A stretch of 64,000 nt of DNA, taken from the NCBI RefSeq assembly GCF_030694085.1, contig NZ_JAUXZE010000046.1, forward strand, positions 1-64,000. The letters run 5' to 3'. A program made the position numbers and the translations under genes. Numbering within the stretch: the stretch's first letter is position 1; every line of letters begins with the position of its first letter. The notes beneath the pieces are model-generated. The model had not been told where the DNA came from, searched no databases, and saw only the letters and a list, made by a program, of their open reading frames with translations. Positions 9,442 to 18,132 of this stretch are shown here, piece by piece. This DNA comes from Tabrizicola sp. (GTDB lineage: Bacteria; Pseudomonadota; Alphaproteobacteria; Rhodobacterales; Rhodobacteraceae).

Positions 9442-10274
9442 TCTACGACGCACGACCCTGCGAGCTGGGCGAAGGTCCGCTCTGGCACCCAATGCGGCAA
9501 GAGCTGTTCTGGTTCGACATCCTGAACCGGACGCTCCATTCCAAGGCGACGTCCTGGCCCTTCGACGTCTATGTCTCGGCCGCCGGGTGGATCAGCCGGG
9601 ACGAGCTGCTGGTCGCCTCGGAAACCGGGCTGTTCCGCTTTGACCTGACCACCGCAACCCGCACTCCCGTCGCCGACGCCGGGACCTCGGTCACAAGGTC
9701 GAACGACGGCCGCACCGACCGGCAGGGCGGGTTCTGGTTCGGCACGATGGGCAAGAAGGCCGAGAAAGGAGCCGGCGCGATCTGGCGCTGGTATCGCGGT
9801 GAGTTGCGGTCGCTTTTCAAGGACGTCTCGATCCCGAACTCGATCTGCTTTGCGCCCGACGGGACTGCCGCACATTTCTCGGACACAGTGCAGGGCAAGG
9901 TGATGAAGGTCGCACTGGACAGCGCCGGATGGCCGAGGGGCGAACCGGAGGTCTGGCTGGACCTTGCCCGCGCGGGCCTGAACCCCGACGGGGCGGTGAT
10001 CGATGCCGAAGGCCGGTTCTGGAACGCCCAATGGGGCGCGGGCCGGGTCGCCTGCTACGGTGCCGATGGCAGCTTCGTGCAGGCGGTCGAGACCCCCGGC
10101 GCGACGCAATCCTCGTGCCCCGCCTTTGGCGGCACCGATCTGTCCACCCTTTTCGTCACCACCGCCCTTGAGCATATGGACACCGAAGCGCGGGCCAGGC
10201 ACCCGGCCTCGGGTCAGGTCTTCGCCTTCGCCAACGTCACCAAGGGCCTTCCCGAACCGCAGGTCATCCTATGA
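9438..10274 (+). CDS. SMP-30/gluconolactonase family protein, putative galactonolactonase
   Basis: A 278-aa six-bladed propeller enzyme. Signatures are GEGPLWHP near the N-terminus (first metal ligand Glu), [17 protein letters not shown] in the middle, NSICFAPDG, and [19 protein letters not shown], which carries the metal-binding Asp. In this operon it would open galactono-lactone to galactonate between the dehydrogenase and the missing dehydratase. ATGA overlaps join it to the aldolase and to the beta-galactosidase. Related proteins can be arabino- or glucono-lactonases, so the sugar is inferred from neighbours. Confidence 0.88.
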   Translation: MIYDARPCELGEGPLWHPMRQELFWFDILNRTLHSKATSWPFDVYVSAAGWISRDELLVASETGLFRFDLTTATRTPVADAGTSVTRSNDGRTDRQGGFWFGTMGKKAEKGAGAIWRWYRGELRSLFKDVSIPNSICFAPDGTAAHFSDTVQGKVMKVALDSAGWPRGEPEVWLDLARAGLNPDGAVIDAEGRFWNAQWGAGRVACYGADGSFVQAVETPGATQSSCPAFGGTDLSTLFVTTALEHMDTEARARHPASGQVFAFANVTKGLPEPQVIL

Positions 10275-12175
10275 AACGCACGCTTGGCGTCTGCTACTAC
10301 CCCGAACACTGGTCCGAGACCCAATGGGCCGAAGACGCTGCCCGCATGGCGCGGCTGGGCCTGACCTGGGTCCGCATCGGCGAATTTGCCTGGAGCCGGA
10401 TGGAACCCGAGCCAGGGCGTTATGACTGGGACTGGCTGGACCGGGCGATTGCCACGCTGGGCGCGCGGGGCCTGAAGGTCGTGCTGGGGACTCCGACCGC
10501 CACGCCGCCGCGCTGGATGATCGACCGGCATCCCGACATGCTGGCTGTGGATGCGGAAGGCCGGACGCGGATGTTCGGCTCGCGTCGGCACTATGACTTC
10601 TCGCACCGGGGCTACCGGACGGAATGTGCAAAGATCGTCGGCCTGATGGCGGAACGCTACGGCAAGAACCCGGCAGTGGCGGCCTGGCAAACCGACAACG
10701 AATACGCCTGCCATGCGACCACGCTGTCCTATTCCGACGCTGCAAGGACCGCCTTTCAGGACTGGCTGGCACAGAAATACCAGTCGCCTGATGCGCTGAA
10801 CCGGGCCTGGGGCAATGTGTTCTGGTCAATGGAGTATCGCGATTTCCACGAGATCGGATTGCCGAACCTGACCGTCTGCGAGCCGAACCCGTCGCATGTG
10901 ATGGACTTCCGCCGCTTTGCCTCGGAAGAAGTGCGCAGCTTCAACAAGTTGCAGGTGGATATCATCCGCAAGCACTCTGACGCCCCCGTGGCGCACAACT
11001 TCATGGGCGCCATCACAGAGTTCGACCATTGGGACGTCGGCGCGGATCTGGATATCGCGTCGTGGGACAGCTATCCGCTGGGGTTCCTGTCGGACCGTAT
11101 CCCGGCGGATGCCGAGCACAAGCGCCGGTTCGTGCGGCAGGGGGACCCGGATTTCCAGGCCTTCCACCACGACCTTTACCGTGCCGTGGGGCGGGGCCGC
11201 TGGTGGATCATGGAACAGCAGCCCGGCCCGGTGAACTGGGCGCCTTACAACCCCGACCCCTTGCCGGGCATGGCGCGGCTCTGGGCCTGGGAGGCTTTTG
11301 CGCATGGGGCCGAGGCGGTATGCTATTTCCGCTGGCGGCAAGCGCCGTTCGCGCAGGAACAGATGCACGCAGGCCTTCTGCGGCCTGACAGCGCCCCGGC
11401 GCAGGCCTTCGGCGAGGCCGAGCAAGTGGCGCAGGAGCTGGCATCGATGCCTTCGGAGGCCGGGACGGGTGCGGCGCAGGTGGCGCTGGTCTTCGACTAC
11501 GAATCCGACTGGGCCTGGGACATCCAGCCGCAGGGGCGGAGCTTCCAGTATTTCTGGCTGGTGTTCCACCTTTACAAGGGCTTGCGGCGGCTGGGGCTGA
11601 ACGTGGACATCGTCCGGCCCGACGTGGCGGACCTGTCGTCTTACAAGCTGGTTCTCGCGCCGGGGGTCTTCACCTTGTCCAAGCCGCTGAAGGCCGCTCT
11701 GGCGGGGTTCGGCGGGACCGCGATCCTGGGACCGCGGACCAATTCGAAGACGAAGAACTTCGCCATTCCGGTGCCGCTGCCGCCCGCCCTGCCGGGGCTG
11801 GAAGCCGTGGTGGCGCGCGTGGAAAGCCTGCCGCCCGACGTGCCGGTGCCTTTGGCGCAGGGGGGCGCACTTGTGAACTGGCGCGAGAAGCTGGACGGCA
11901 ACGCGCATGTCGTCGAGGTGGCCGAGGATGGCTGGCCCGCGCTGGTCTGTGCAGACAAGCTGCACTACCTGGCCGGTTGGCCGGACGACCAGGCCCTGTC
12001 CCGCATCCTGCAGCGCGCCTGCGCGGCCGAGGGGATCGAGTGCGATCCGTTGCCCGAAGGCCTGCGGCGGCGCGATACGGCCACGCACCGGTTCCTGTTC
12101 AACTACAACCCGGTTCCGGCCGAGTGGGGCGGGGTCTCGATCCCTCCGGCGGGCGTGCACTGGACAGAGCTTTAG
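10271..12175 (+). CDS. Beta-galactosidase, GH42
   Basis: A 634-aa cytoplasmic glycosidase with no signal peptide. The GH42 acid/base Glu144 is in [10 protein letters not shown] and the nucleophile Glu315 in [13 protein letters not shown]; the N-terminal GVCYYPEHW motif is typical. The trimerisation-like middle domain and short C-terminal beta domain follow in normal order. It is the last gene of the operon (ATGA overlap with the lactonase) and would release galactose from beta-galactosides, complementing the alpha-galactosidase. The palindromic repeat at 12186 follows the stop. Confidence 0.94.
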   Translation: MKRTLGVCYYPEHWSETQWAEDAARMARLGLTWVRIGEFAWSRMEPEPGRYDWDWLDRAIATLGARGLKVVLGTPTATPPRWMIDRHPDMLAVDAEGRTRMFGSRRHYDFSHRGYRTECAKIVGLMAERYGKNPAVAAWQTDNEYACHATTLSYSDAARTAFQDWLAQKYQSPDALNRAWGNVFWSMEYRDFHEIGLPNLTVCEPNPSHVMDFRRFASEEVRSFNKLQVDIIRKHSDAPVAHNFMGAITEFDHWDVGADLDIASWDSYPLGFLSDRIPADAEHKRRFVRQGDPDFQAFHHDLYRAVGRGRWWIMEQQPGPVNWAPYNPDPLPGMARLWAWEAFAHGAEAVCYFRWRQAPFAQEQMHAGLLRPDSAPAQAFGEAEQVAQELASMPSEAGTGAAQVALVFDYESDWAWDIQPQGRSFQYFWLVFHLYKGLRRLGLNVDIVRPDVADLSSYKLVLAPGVFTLSKPLKAALAGFGGTAILGPRTNSKTKNFAIPVPLPPALPGLEAVVARVESLPPDVPVPLAQGGALVNWREKLDGNAHVVEVAEDGWPALVCADKLHYLAGWPDDQALSRILQRACAAEGIECDPLPEGLRRRDTATHRFLFNYNPVPAEWGGVSIPPAGVHWTEL

Positions 12176-12185
12176 AAGCGCAGGC

Positions 12186-12212
12186 GTAGGGTGGGCAATC
12201 TGCCCACCCTCC
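12186..12212. repeat. GTGGGCA palindromic repeat, copy 1; possible bidirectional terminator
   Basis: Arms AGGGTGGGCA (12188-12197) and TGCCCACCCT (12201-12210) with a 3-base loop, between the convergent GH42 and GH13 genes. A second copy with the same flank (GCGTAGGG) is at 30356-30383, also just after a stop codon. It probably works as a transcript-end hairpin for both strands. Confidence 0.75.
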
Positions 12213-12217
12213 TTTCC

Positions 12218-13828
12218 TCAGGTCTGCACAGAGACCGCGCCCGTCACCGGGAGGAAGGCCGCCGCGTTCGGACCCAGCGTCAGCCGGTCATCCTGCAGCA
12301 CCGCATGGATCGACGGCCCAACCGGAGCCTCTGCCCCGGTCACGGTGACTGACAGCGCCACCGGCGACAGGTTGAACAGGCACAGAAACGCGCCGTCGCC
12401 GGCGCCACGGACGAAACCCAGCACCGGCTCGGGCAGGTCCAGGAAGCGGGTCTTCCCGTCCCGCAGCGCCGCCGAGCCTTTGCGGAAGGCCAGCACTTGC
12501 CGGTAATGTTCCAGCACCGAGCCTTGCGCGCCCTTTTGTCCCTCGACATGCCGCGCGGCCTGTTCCGGCTTGACCGGCAGCCAGGGCTTCACCGGCGAGA
12601 ACCCCGCGTTGGCCGAGGCGTCCCAGACCATCGGGGTCCGGGTATTGTCGCGGCCGATGGGTTCGGGCCAGAAGACGATGCCCTGCGGGTCGGTCAGTTC
12701 TTCGAAGTCCAACGGCGTGTCGGTCTGGCCCAGTTCCTCGCCCTGCCAGAGACAGACCGAGCCTTCGAAGGCCAAGAGCAGCGACCCTGCCTGCTTGGCC
12801 ACGTCGTCAACATTGTCGCCATGCTTTGCCCAGCGCGAGGCGTGGCGCACGACATCGTGGTTGGAAAACGCCCACATCGGCCAGCCGTCGGGGGCGCCCT
12901 TGAAGAAACCCTCGACCTTTTCACGGAAGAAGCCTGCCTCGAACTCATATCCCATCAGTTCGAACGAGTAGCACTGATGCAGCCGACCCGGCGCGGTGTA
13001 CTCGCCCATCATGCGGATGGCATGGTGAGCCTCGCCCATCTCGCCAACCGAAGCCGCGCCATATTCGTCCAGAAGGACCCGGATGCGTTCCATCCAGGCC
13101 AGGTTCTCGGGCTGGTTCTTCGAGAAGATGTGGTACTGCATCCCGTAGGGGTTGCCCTCGGGTTCCTTTTTCACGCGGTAGTCGGCCGGGTCGTCGCGGA
13201 ACAAGGGGTCATGAAAGAAGTAGTTCACGGTGTCGAAGCGGAAGCCGTCTACCCCCCGCTCCAGCCAGAAGCGCATCGCCGAAAGCGCCCAGTCCTGGAC
13301 GGCGGGGTTGTGGTAGTTGAGGTCGGGCTGCGAGGTCAGGAAGTTGTGCAGATAGTATTGCTTGCGCCGCGCGTCCCATTGCCAGGCGGGGCCGCCGAAG
13401 ACGGAAAGCCAGTTGCAGGGCGGCAGTCCGTCGTGCTTCGGATCGGCCCAGACATACCAGTCGGCCCTGGGGTTCAGCCGGTCCTTGCGGCTTTCGGCAA
13501 AGAAGGGGTGCTGGTCCGAGGTATGGCTTAGCACCTGGTCGATGATGACCTTCAGGCCCAGCGCGTGGGCCTTTGCGATCATCGTGTCGAAATCGGCCAG
13601 AGTGCCGAAGACCGGGTCCACATCGCAGTAGTCGCTGACGTCATAGCCCATGTCCTTCATCGGGCTGCGGAAGAACGGCGACAGCCAGACTGCGTCCACG
13701 CCGAGATCGGCCAGATGATCCAGCCTGCGGGTGATCCCGGGCAGGTCGCCAACCCCGTCGCCGTTGGAGTCCTGAAAAGACCGCGGATAGACCTGATAGG
13801 TCACGGCGCCACGCCACCAGTCGGACAT
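12218..13828 (-). CDS. Alpha-glucosidase, GH13 (oligo-1,6-glucosidase type)
   Basis: A 536-aa cytoplasmic GH13 enzyme. Catalytic triad: nucleophile Asp199 in DGFRFDTVNYF, acid/base Glu263 in SVGEMGE and Asp325 in FSNHDV; the early QVYPRSFQDSNGDGVGDL motif is typical of the oligosaccharide hydrolases. The start is set at ATG 13828, preceded by GGAG at 6 bases; the ATG at 13840 has no good ribosome site. It converges on the galactoside operon and would hydrolyse alpha-glucosides such as sucrose or maltose. No dedicated alpha-glucoside importer lies beside it, so substrate supply may come from the nearby ABC system. Confidence 0.92.
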   Translation of the reverse strand: MSDWWRGAVTYQVYPRSFQDSNGDGVGDLPGITRRLDHLADLGVDAVWLSPFFRSPMKDMGYDVSDYCDVDPVFGTLADFDTMIAKAHALGLKVIIDQVLSHTSDQHPFFAESRKDRLNPRADWYVWADPKHDGLPPCNWLSVFGGPAWQWDARRKQYYLHNFLTSQPDLNYHNPAVQDWALSAMRFWLERGVDGFRFDTVNYFFHDPLFRDDPADYRVKKEPEGNPYGMQYHIFSKNQPENLAWMERIRVLLDEYGAASVGEMGEAHHAIRMMGEYTAPGRLHQCYSFELMGYEFEAGFFREKVEGFFKGAPDGWPMWAFSNHDVVRHASRWAKHGDNVDDVAKQAGSLLLAFEGSVCLWQGEELGQTDTPLDFEELTDPQGIVFWPEPIGRDNTRTPMVWDASANAGFSPVKPWLPVKPEQAARHVEGQKGAQGSVLEHYRQVLAFRKGSAALRDGKTRFLDLPEPVLGFVRGAGDGAFLCLFNLSPVALSVTVTGAEAPVGPSIHAVLQDDRLTLGPNAAAFLPVTGAVSVQT

Positions 13829-13888
13829 TCCCCACTCCATTTTCCGGATTCATGCGGCCCATAGCGGCAGGTCAGCCGCTGCAAAAGA

Positions 13889-13902
13889 CCAAAGCGGTTG
13901 CA
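13889..13902. promoter_or_regulatory. Weak candidate LacI-type operator upstream of the alpha-glucosidase
   Basis: On the minus strand the sequence TGCAACCGCTTTGG resembles LacI-family operators with a central CG (9 of 14 positions match TGCAAACGTTTGCA). It lies 61 bases upstream of the GH13 start in the 231-base divergent gap before the MFS gene. No LacI gene is in the window, so this is only a suggestion. Confidence 0.25.
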
Positions 13903-14059
13903 GTGCCGCGCAGGCCCGCAGAATCCCACGCTCTGCGGCAGTTCCGCCACGTCCTGCCCAACCAAGCGGCAGGTGTAGCCGGCTGTAACGGTGACAATAT
14001 CGCGGTTGACCCTGTCCGGCCAGGCGCGCAGGTTGCCCGCCTGACCCGGAGCGCCGTGC

Positions 14060-15298
14060 ATGCCGAAAGCCTCAATCTTCACCCCCGTCCTGATCGCCGG
14101 TTGCACGATCCTGATGATCTCTTTCGCGATCCGGGCCAGCTTCGGCGTCTTCCAGATCCCGGTGGCGACCGAGTTCGGCTGGCCCCGGGCGGATTTTTCG
14201 ATGGCAATCGCAATCCAGAATTTGGCCTGGGGCATCGGCCAGCCGGTGTTCTCGGCCTTTGGCGAAAGGTTCGGCGACCGCAAGACCATCATCATCGGTG
14301 CGCTGCTTTATTCACTTGGCCTGGTCTTGTCGGCCTACGCCATCACGCCGGGACAGCATCAGGCGCTGGCGATCCTGGTGGGCTTCGGCATTGCGGGCAC
14401 CGGGTTCGGTATCATCCTGCCGCTGATCGGTCGTGCCTCGTCGCCGGAACGGCGGAGCCTGACGCTGGGCATCGGGTCGGCCATCGGGTCGGCCGGTCAG
14501 GTGCTGGGGCCGCCAGCCGCCGAAATCCTGCTGCAAAGCTTTCCCTGGCAGACCGTGTTCCTGATCTTCGCCGGGGTGATCCTGCTGACGCTTCTGGCGC
14601 TGCCGATCCTGAAGCCCCCCGCCAAGACCAGCACCCACACCGAGCCGTCCGAGCCGATGCTGACCGTTCTGAACCGGGCACTGCGCGATCCGTCCTACAT
14701 GCTGATTTTCCTGGGCTTCTTCTCCTGCGGCTACCAACTGGGCTTCATCACCGCGCACTTTCCCGCTTTCATCACCGAGGTTTGCGGGCCGATCGATCCG
14801 GGCGGGATGCTGGCGGGGATGGGCATCGGGACCACCTCGGCACTTGGGGCGGCAGCGATTGCGGTCATCGGGGTCGCAAACATCGGAGGTTCGGTCCTGT
14901 CGGGTTGGTTGGGCGGGCATTTCCCCAAGAAGTACCTCCTGGCGGCGATCTACACCGGGCGGACACTTGCGTCGGCGATCTTCATCCTTCTGCCGATGAC
15001 GCCCACCAGCGTCTTGGTCTATTCTGCGGTCATGGGCGCGCTCTGGCTGGCTACGGTTCCCTTGACCTCGGGGCTCGTGGCGCAGATCTACGGCGTGCGA
15101 TACATGGGCACGCTGTATGGCTTCGTCTTTCTGAGCCACCAGATCGGGAGCTTCCTCGGCGTGTGGCTGGGCGGCCGGATGTATGACCTGAACGGCGACT
15201 ATACGCTGGTCTGGTGGATCGGGGTCGGGGTCGGGGCCTTCTCGGCCATCGTCCACCTGCCGATCCGCGAGCGCCAGATGGTCGCGCAACCGGCCTAG
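14060..15298 (+). CDS. MFS transporter, oxalate/formate antiporter-like
   Basis: A 412-aa, 12-segment inner-membrane carrier. The loop after the second segment reads FGERFGDRKT, the MFS D-R-K/R motif, and ATEFGWPRADFS after TM1 is typical of the OFA/monocarboxylate group. The first half ends with a short polar loop (PPAKTSTHTEPSEP). The substrate is unknown; small organic acids are the usual cargo. It is followed 22 bases later by a second, distantly related MFS gene, so the pair may be co-transcribed. Confidence 0.88.
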   Translation: MPKASIFTPVLIAGCTILMISFAIRASFGVFQIPVATEFGWPRADFSMAIAIQNLAWGIGQPVFSAFGERFGDRKTIIIGALLYSLGLVLSAYAITPGQHQALAILVGFGIAGTGFGIILPLIGRASSPERRSLTLGIGSAIGSAGQVLGPPAAEILLQSFPWQTVFLIFAGVILLTLLALPILKPPAKTSTHTEPSEPMLTVLNRALRDPSYMLIFLGFFSCGYQLGFITAHFPAFITEVCGPIDPGGMLAGMGIGTTSALGAAAIAVIGVANIGGSVLSGWLGGHFPKKYLLAAIYTGRTLASAIFILLPMTPTSVLVYSAVMGALWLATVPLTSGLVAQIYGVRYMGTLYGFVFLSHQIGSFLGVWLGGRMYDLNGDYTLVWWIGVGVGAFSAIVHLPIRERQMVAQPA

Positions 15299-15320
15299 GC
15301 AAAACTCGGGAAGTCCTTTC

Positions 15321-16490
15321 GTGAAAGTCGGTATCGCAGCCCTCGTCCTGGCCTATTTGCTAAGCCAGTTCTACCGCGCCTTCCTGGCAGTGATGAGCCC
15401 GGTCCTGACCAAGGACCTGGGCGTCACGGCGGCCGAACTGGCTTCGGCTTCGGGCTGGTGGTTCCTGGCCTTTGCCGCCATGCAGATCCCCATCGGGGCC
15501 TGGCTGGACAAGGTGGGGCCGCGGCTGACGACAGGAGTCCTGCTGGCGCTGGGGGCTGTGGGGGCCGTCCTGTTCAGCCAGGCCACGGGGGCCTTGCAGA
15601 TCAAGCTGGCGATGGCGCTGATCGGCGTGGGCTGCGCGCCGGTGCTGATGGCAAGCTACTTCATCTTCGCGCGCCAGTTCTCGCCCGCCGCTTTCGGCAC
15701 GCTGGCGGCACTGACGCTGGGGGTGGGCACGCTGGGCAATGTGGCGTCCTCGCTGCCGCTGTCCTGGGCCGTCACCGCCTTTGGCTGGCGCGAGACGGTG
15801 CTGGGCATTGCCGCAATCACCGGAGCGGTGGCGCTGGCGATCCTTCTTCTGGTGCGGGATCCCGAGCGGCTGGAGGGGGCGCGGTCGGGGTCGCTTCTGG
15901 AACTGCTGAAGATGCCGGTCCTTTGGCCGATCCTGATCATGATGATGGTCTGCTATGCCCCGATCGCGGGGCTGCGGGGGTTGTGGATCGGTCCGTACTT
16001 CGCGGACGTCCACGGCGCGGACCAGCTGGGGATCGGCGAGATCAGCCTTTGGATGGGGCTGGCGATGGTTGCGGGCAACTTCGCCTACGGGCCGCTTGAC
16101 CGATGGCTCGGGCGGCGCAAGCTGGTGGTGGTCATCGGGAACGCGGTGACGCTGGCGTGCCTCTTCGGTCTGTGGTGGTTCGCGGCGGCCCCCTCGGCGG
16201 TGGCGACGGCGCTGCTGATCGCGGCCGGGTTCTTCGGCGCAAGCTTTCCCATCGTGCTGGCACATGGCCGGGCCTTCGTGCCGCCGCACCTGATGGGCCG
16301 CGGGGTGACGCTGCTGAACCTGTTCGGCATTGCGCCCATCGGCATCGCCCAGATCATCACCGGACGCCTTCATGCCGGGACGCCGCCGACTCCACCCGCC
16401 GCGCCGTATGAGGCCGTGTTCCTGTTCTTCGCCGTTGCCACCGCCATCGGCCTGGCCGTCTATCTTCTGTCACAGGATCGGCCGCACTGA
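15321..16490 (+). CDS. MFS transporter of unknown substrate
   Basis: A 389-aa, ~12-segment carrier starting at a GTG preceded by GGGAAG. The motif GAWLDKVGPRLT after TM2 corresponds to the MFS loop 2-3 signature, and the second half has GPLDRWLGRRK in the equivalent loop. The N-terminus has no separate signal sequence. It lies behind another MFS gene and ahead of asd, which has its own leader. Substrate cannot be predicted. Confidence 0.86.
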   Translation: MKVGIAALVLAYLLSQFYRAFLAVMSPVLTKDLGVTAAELASASGWWFLAFAAMQIPIGAWLDKVGPRLTTGVLLALGAVGAVLFSQATGALQIKLAMALIGVGCAPVLMASYFIFARQFSPAAFGTLAALTLGVGTLGNVASSLPLSWAVTAFGWRETVLGIAAITGAVALAILLLVRDPERLEGARSGSLLELLKMPVLWPILIMMMVCYAPIAGLRGLWIGPYFADVHGADQLGIGEISLWMGLAMVAGNFAYGPLDRWLGRRKLVVVIGNAVTLACLFGLWWFAAAPSAVATALLIAAGFFGASFPIVLAHGRAFVPPHLMGRGVTLLNLFGIAPIGIAQIITGRLHAGTPPTPPAAPYEAVFLFFAVATAIGLAVYLLSQDRPH

Positions 16491-16580
16491 CGCCCTTCCC
16501 GTCGAATCCGCTTCCCCCCGCGCGGACCATGCGCTAACAGCCGCCCGTCCCACCTTTGGGACGATCAAAGGAGAACCCCG

Positions 16581-17603
16581 ATGGGCTACAAGGTCGTCGT
16601 CGCGGGTGCCACGGGCAACGTGGGCCGCGAAATGCTGAACATCCTCGCCGAGCGCGAGTTCCCCGTGGACGAGATCGTGGCGCTGGCGTCGCGCAAATCC
16701 TTGGGCACTGAAGTCAGCTTTGGCGACAAGACCTTGAAAACCAAGGACCTGGACACCTTCGATTTCACCGGCTGGGACATCGCGCTCTTTGCCGTGGGGT
16801 CGGACGCGACGAAGATCTATGCGCCCAAGGCCGCCGCGGCGGGCTGCGTGGTGATCGATAACTCCAGCCTTTACCGCTACGACCCGGACGTTCCGCTGAT
16901 CGTGCCAGAGGTGAACGCCGAGGCGATCCATGGCTACGCCAAGAAGAACATCATCGCGAACCCCAACTGCTCGACCGCGCAGATGGTCGTGGCGCTGAAG
17001 CCCCTGCATGACCGCGCCCGGATCAAGCGCGTCGTGGTCGCGACCTACCAGTCCGTCTCGGGTGCCGGGAAGGAAGGGATGGACGAGCTCTGGAACCAGA
17101 CCAAGTCGATCTACAACCCGGTCGACGACGTTCCGGCCAAGAAGTTCCAGAAGCAGATCGCCTTCAACGTGATCCCGCAGATCGACGTGTTCCTGGACTC
17201 GGGCGAGACCAAGGAAGAATGGAAGATGGTGGCCGAGACGAAGAAGATCCTGGACCCCAAGATCAAGGTCACCGCGACCTGTGTGCGGGTGCCGGTCTTC
17301 GTCGGCCACTCCGAGGCGATCAACATCGAGTTCGAGGATTTCCTGGATTGGCAGGAGGCCCAGGACATCCTGCGCGAGGCCCCCGGTATCATGCTGATCG
17401 ACAAGCGGGAACCCGGTGGCTACATCACGCCGATCGAATGTGTGGGCGAATATGCGACCTACGTCAGCCGCGTGCGGCAGGACAGCACCATCGACAACGG
17501 ACTGTCGCTTTGGTGCGTGTCCGACAACCTGCGCAAGGGTGCCGCGCTGAACGCGGTGCAGATCGCCGAGCTTCTGGGGTCCAAGGTCCTGAAGAAGGGC
17601 TAA
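16581..17603 (+). CDS. asd: Aspartate-semialdehyde dehydrogenase
   Basis: A 340-aa enzyme of the aspartate pathway (lysine, diaminopimelate, threonine, methionine). It reduces aspartyl phosphate with NADPH. NADP-binding GATGNVGREML is at residues 9-19, the active-site Cys130 in IANPNCSTAQ, and the catalytic histidine in VPVFVGHSEAINIEFED. Length and start (AAAGGAGAA ribosome site) are normal. A GTCCCA/TGGGAC hairpin is 19 bases upstream and a strong terminator follows at 17627. Confidence 0.96.
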   Translation: MGYKVVVAGATGNVGREMLNILAEREFPVDEIVALASRKSLGTEVSFGDKTLKTKDLDTFDFTGWDIALFAVGSDATKIYAPKAAAAGCVVIDNSSLYRYDPDVPLIVPEVNAEAIHGYAKKNIIANPNCSTAQMVVALKPLHDRARIKRVVVATYQSVSGAGKEGMDELWNQTKSIYNPVDDVPAKKFQKQIAFNVIPQIDVFLDSGETKEEWKMVAETKKILDPKIKVTATCVRVPVFVGHSEAINIEFEDFLDWQEAQDILREAPGIMLIDKREPGGYITPIECVGEYATYVSRVRQDSTIDNGLSLWCVSDNLRKGAALNAVQIAELLGSKVLKKG

Positions 17604-17626
17604 GGGTTCCTTAACCCTGATCGGAG

Positions 17627-17657
17627 AGGGTCTTGGCCTATGGCCGAGACCCTTTTT
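17627..17657 (+). terminator. Rho-independent terminator of asd
   Basis: AGGGTCTTGGCC pairs with GGCCGAGACCCT through a 3-base loop (TAT), with one G-T pair, and is followed by a T run (17653-17657). The ATG assigned to the next gene (17640) lies in the loop and the first base of the right arm. Confidence 0.88.
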
Positions 17658-18074
17658 CAATGTGATGACCTGTTGTGGCGGCGGTTCGTGACGCTTTGCA
17701 AGGCGCGGGACGAAACGCCGGGCGCTGTGCTGCGCGATCTCGTCCGCCTCGAAGTCCAGCGCAGCGAGCGACGCACAGCGAGGAGTGCCGAAGGCATCGA
17801 CGAGCGGCTCCTCGTGCGCCTTCGGCTTCTCGTCGCTGAGGCGCTGGCGAGTTCGGAAAGCTGGGGGCAGTTGCAAAGAGCGCTTGGAGAACGCGGGTTG
17901 AAGTTCGTGCCCTCCGGCGGCGGGCTTGTCCTTGCCGACTTCGCCACCGGCGAAACCCTTGCCAAGTCGAGCCAGGTCGGCCCACCCTACATGGCGCTGG
18001 TCCGGCAGTTCGGCACCGGCTTTCCGGGCCACCCTCAGCCAGGGATTGCCGCCCAGGCGCTGTCCCGCGCCTGA
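17640..18074 (+). CDS. Conserved hypothetical protein with ribbon-helix-helix-like N-terminus and an embedded repeat
   Basis: A 144-aa frame. Residues ~8-40 (DDLLWRRFVTLCKARDE, then TPGAVLRDLVRLEVQR) look like a ribbon-helix-helix DNA-binding segment; residues ~70-140 (ESWGQLQRALGERG, GGGLVLADFATGE, RQFGTGFPGHP) resemble small proteins of Rhodobacterales of unknown role. Between them, about residues 41-67 are encoded by the palindromic repeat at 17762-17840, which keeps the frame open. The start is uncertain: ATG 17640 is inside the asd terminator; in-frame TTG 17673 or GTG 17688 are alternatives. No partner gene is obvious. It could be a regulator, or a decaying gene that still has an open frame. 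Confidence 0.6.
   Translation: MAETLFQCDDLLWRRFVTLCKARDETPGAVLRDLVRLEVQRSERRTARSAEGIDERLLVRLRLLVAEALASSESWGQLQRALGERGLKFVPSGGGLVLADFATGETLAKSSQVGPPYMALVRQFGTGFPGHPQPGIAAQALSRA
17762..17840. repeat. Alternating inverted-repeat element, copy B, inside a reading frame
   Basis: Unit X (17776-17806, CAGCGAGGAGTGCC...) is followed directly by unit Y (17807-17838, GCTCCTCGTGCGCC...), its approximate reverse complement. X and Y match the two halves of copy C at 57425-57503 with about 27 of 31 and 28 of 32 identical bases, but in the opposite order. X also matches copy A at 22-54. The element encodes an Arg/Leu/Glu-rich stretch of the host protein. Confidence 0.7.
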
Positions 18075-18132
18075 CCCTCTTGCACCCGCCTGTCACACGG
18101 GCTTTCCTGTCCCCCCTGACAGGAGCCCGCCG

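Noticed and set aside
13872..14075. A short minus-strand frame in the gap before the first MFS gene
   Set aside because: Composition is Arg/Ala-rich, no ribosome site and no similarity; treated as non-coding promoter region.
13852..15186. A 444-codon plus-strand frame overlapping the first MFS gene
   Set aside because: The MFS gene in another frame has 12 hydrophobic segments and loop motifs; this frame is highly charged and Arg-rich.
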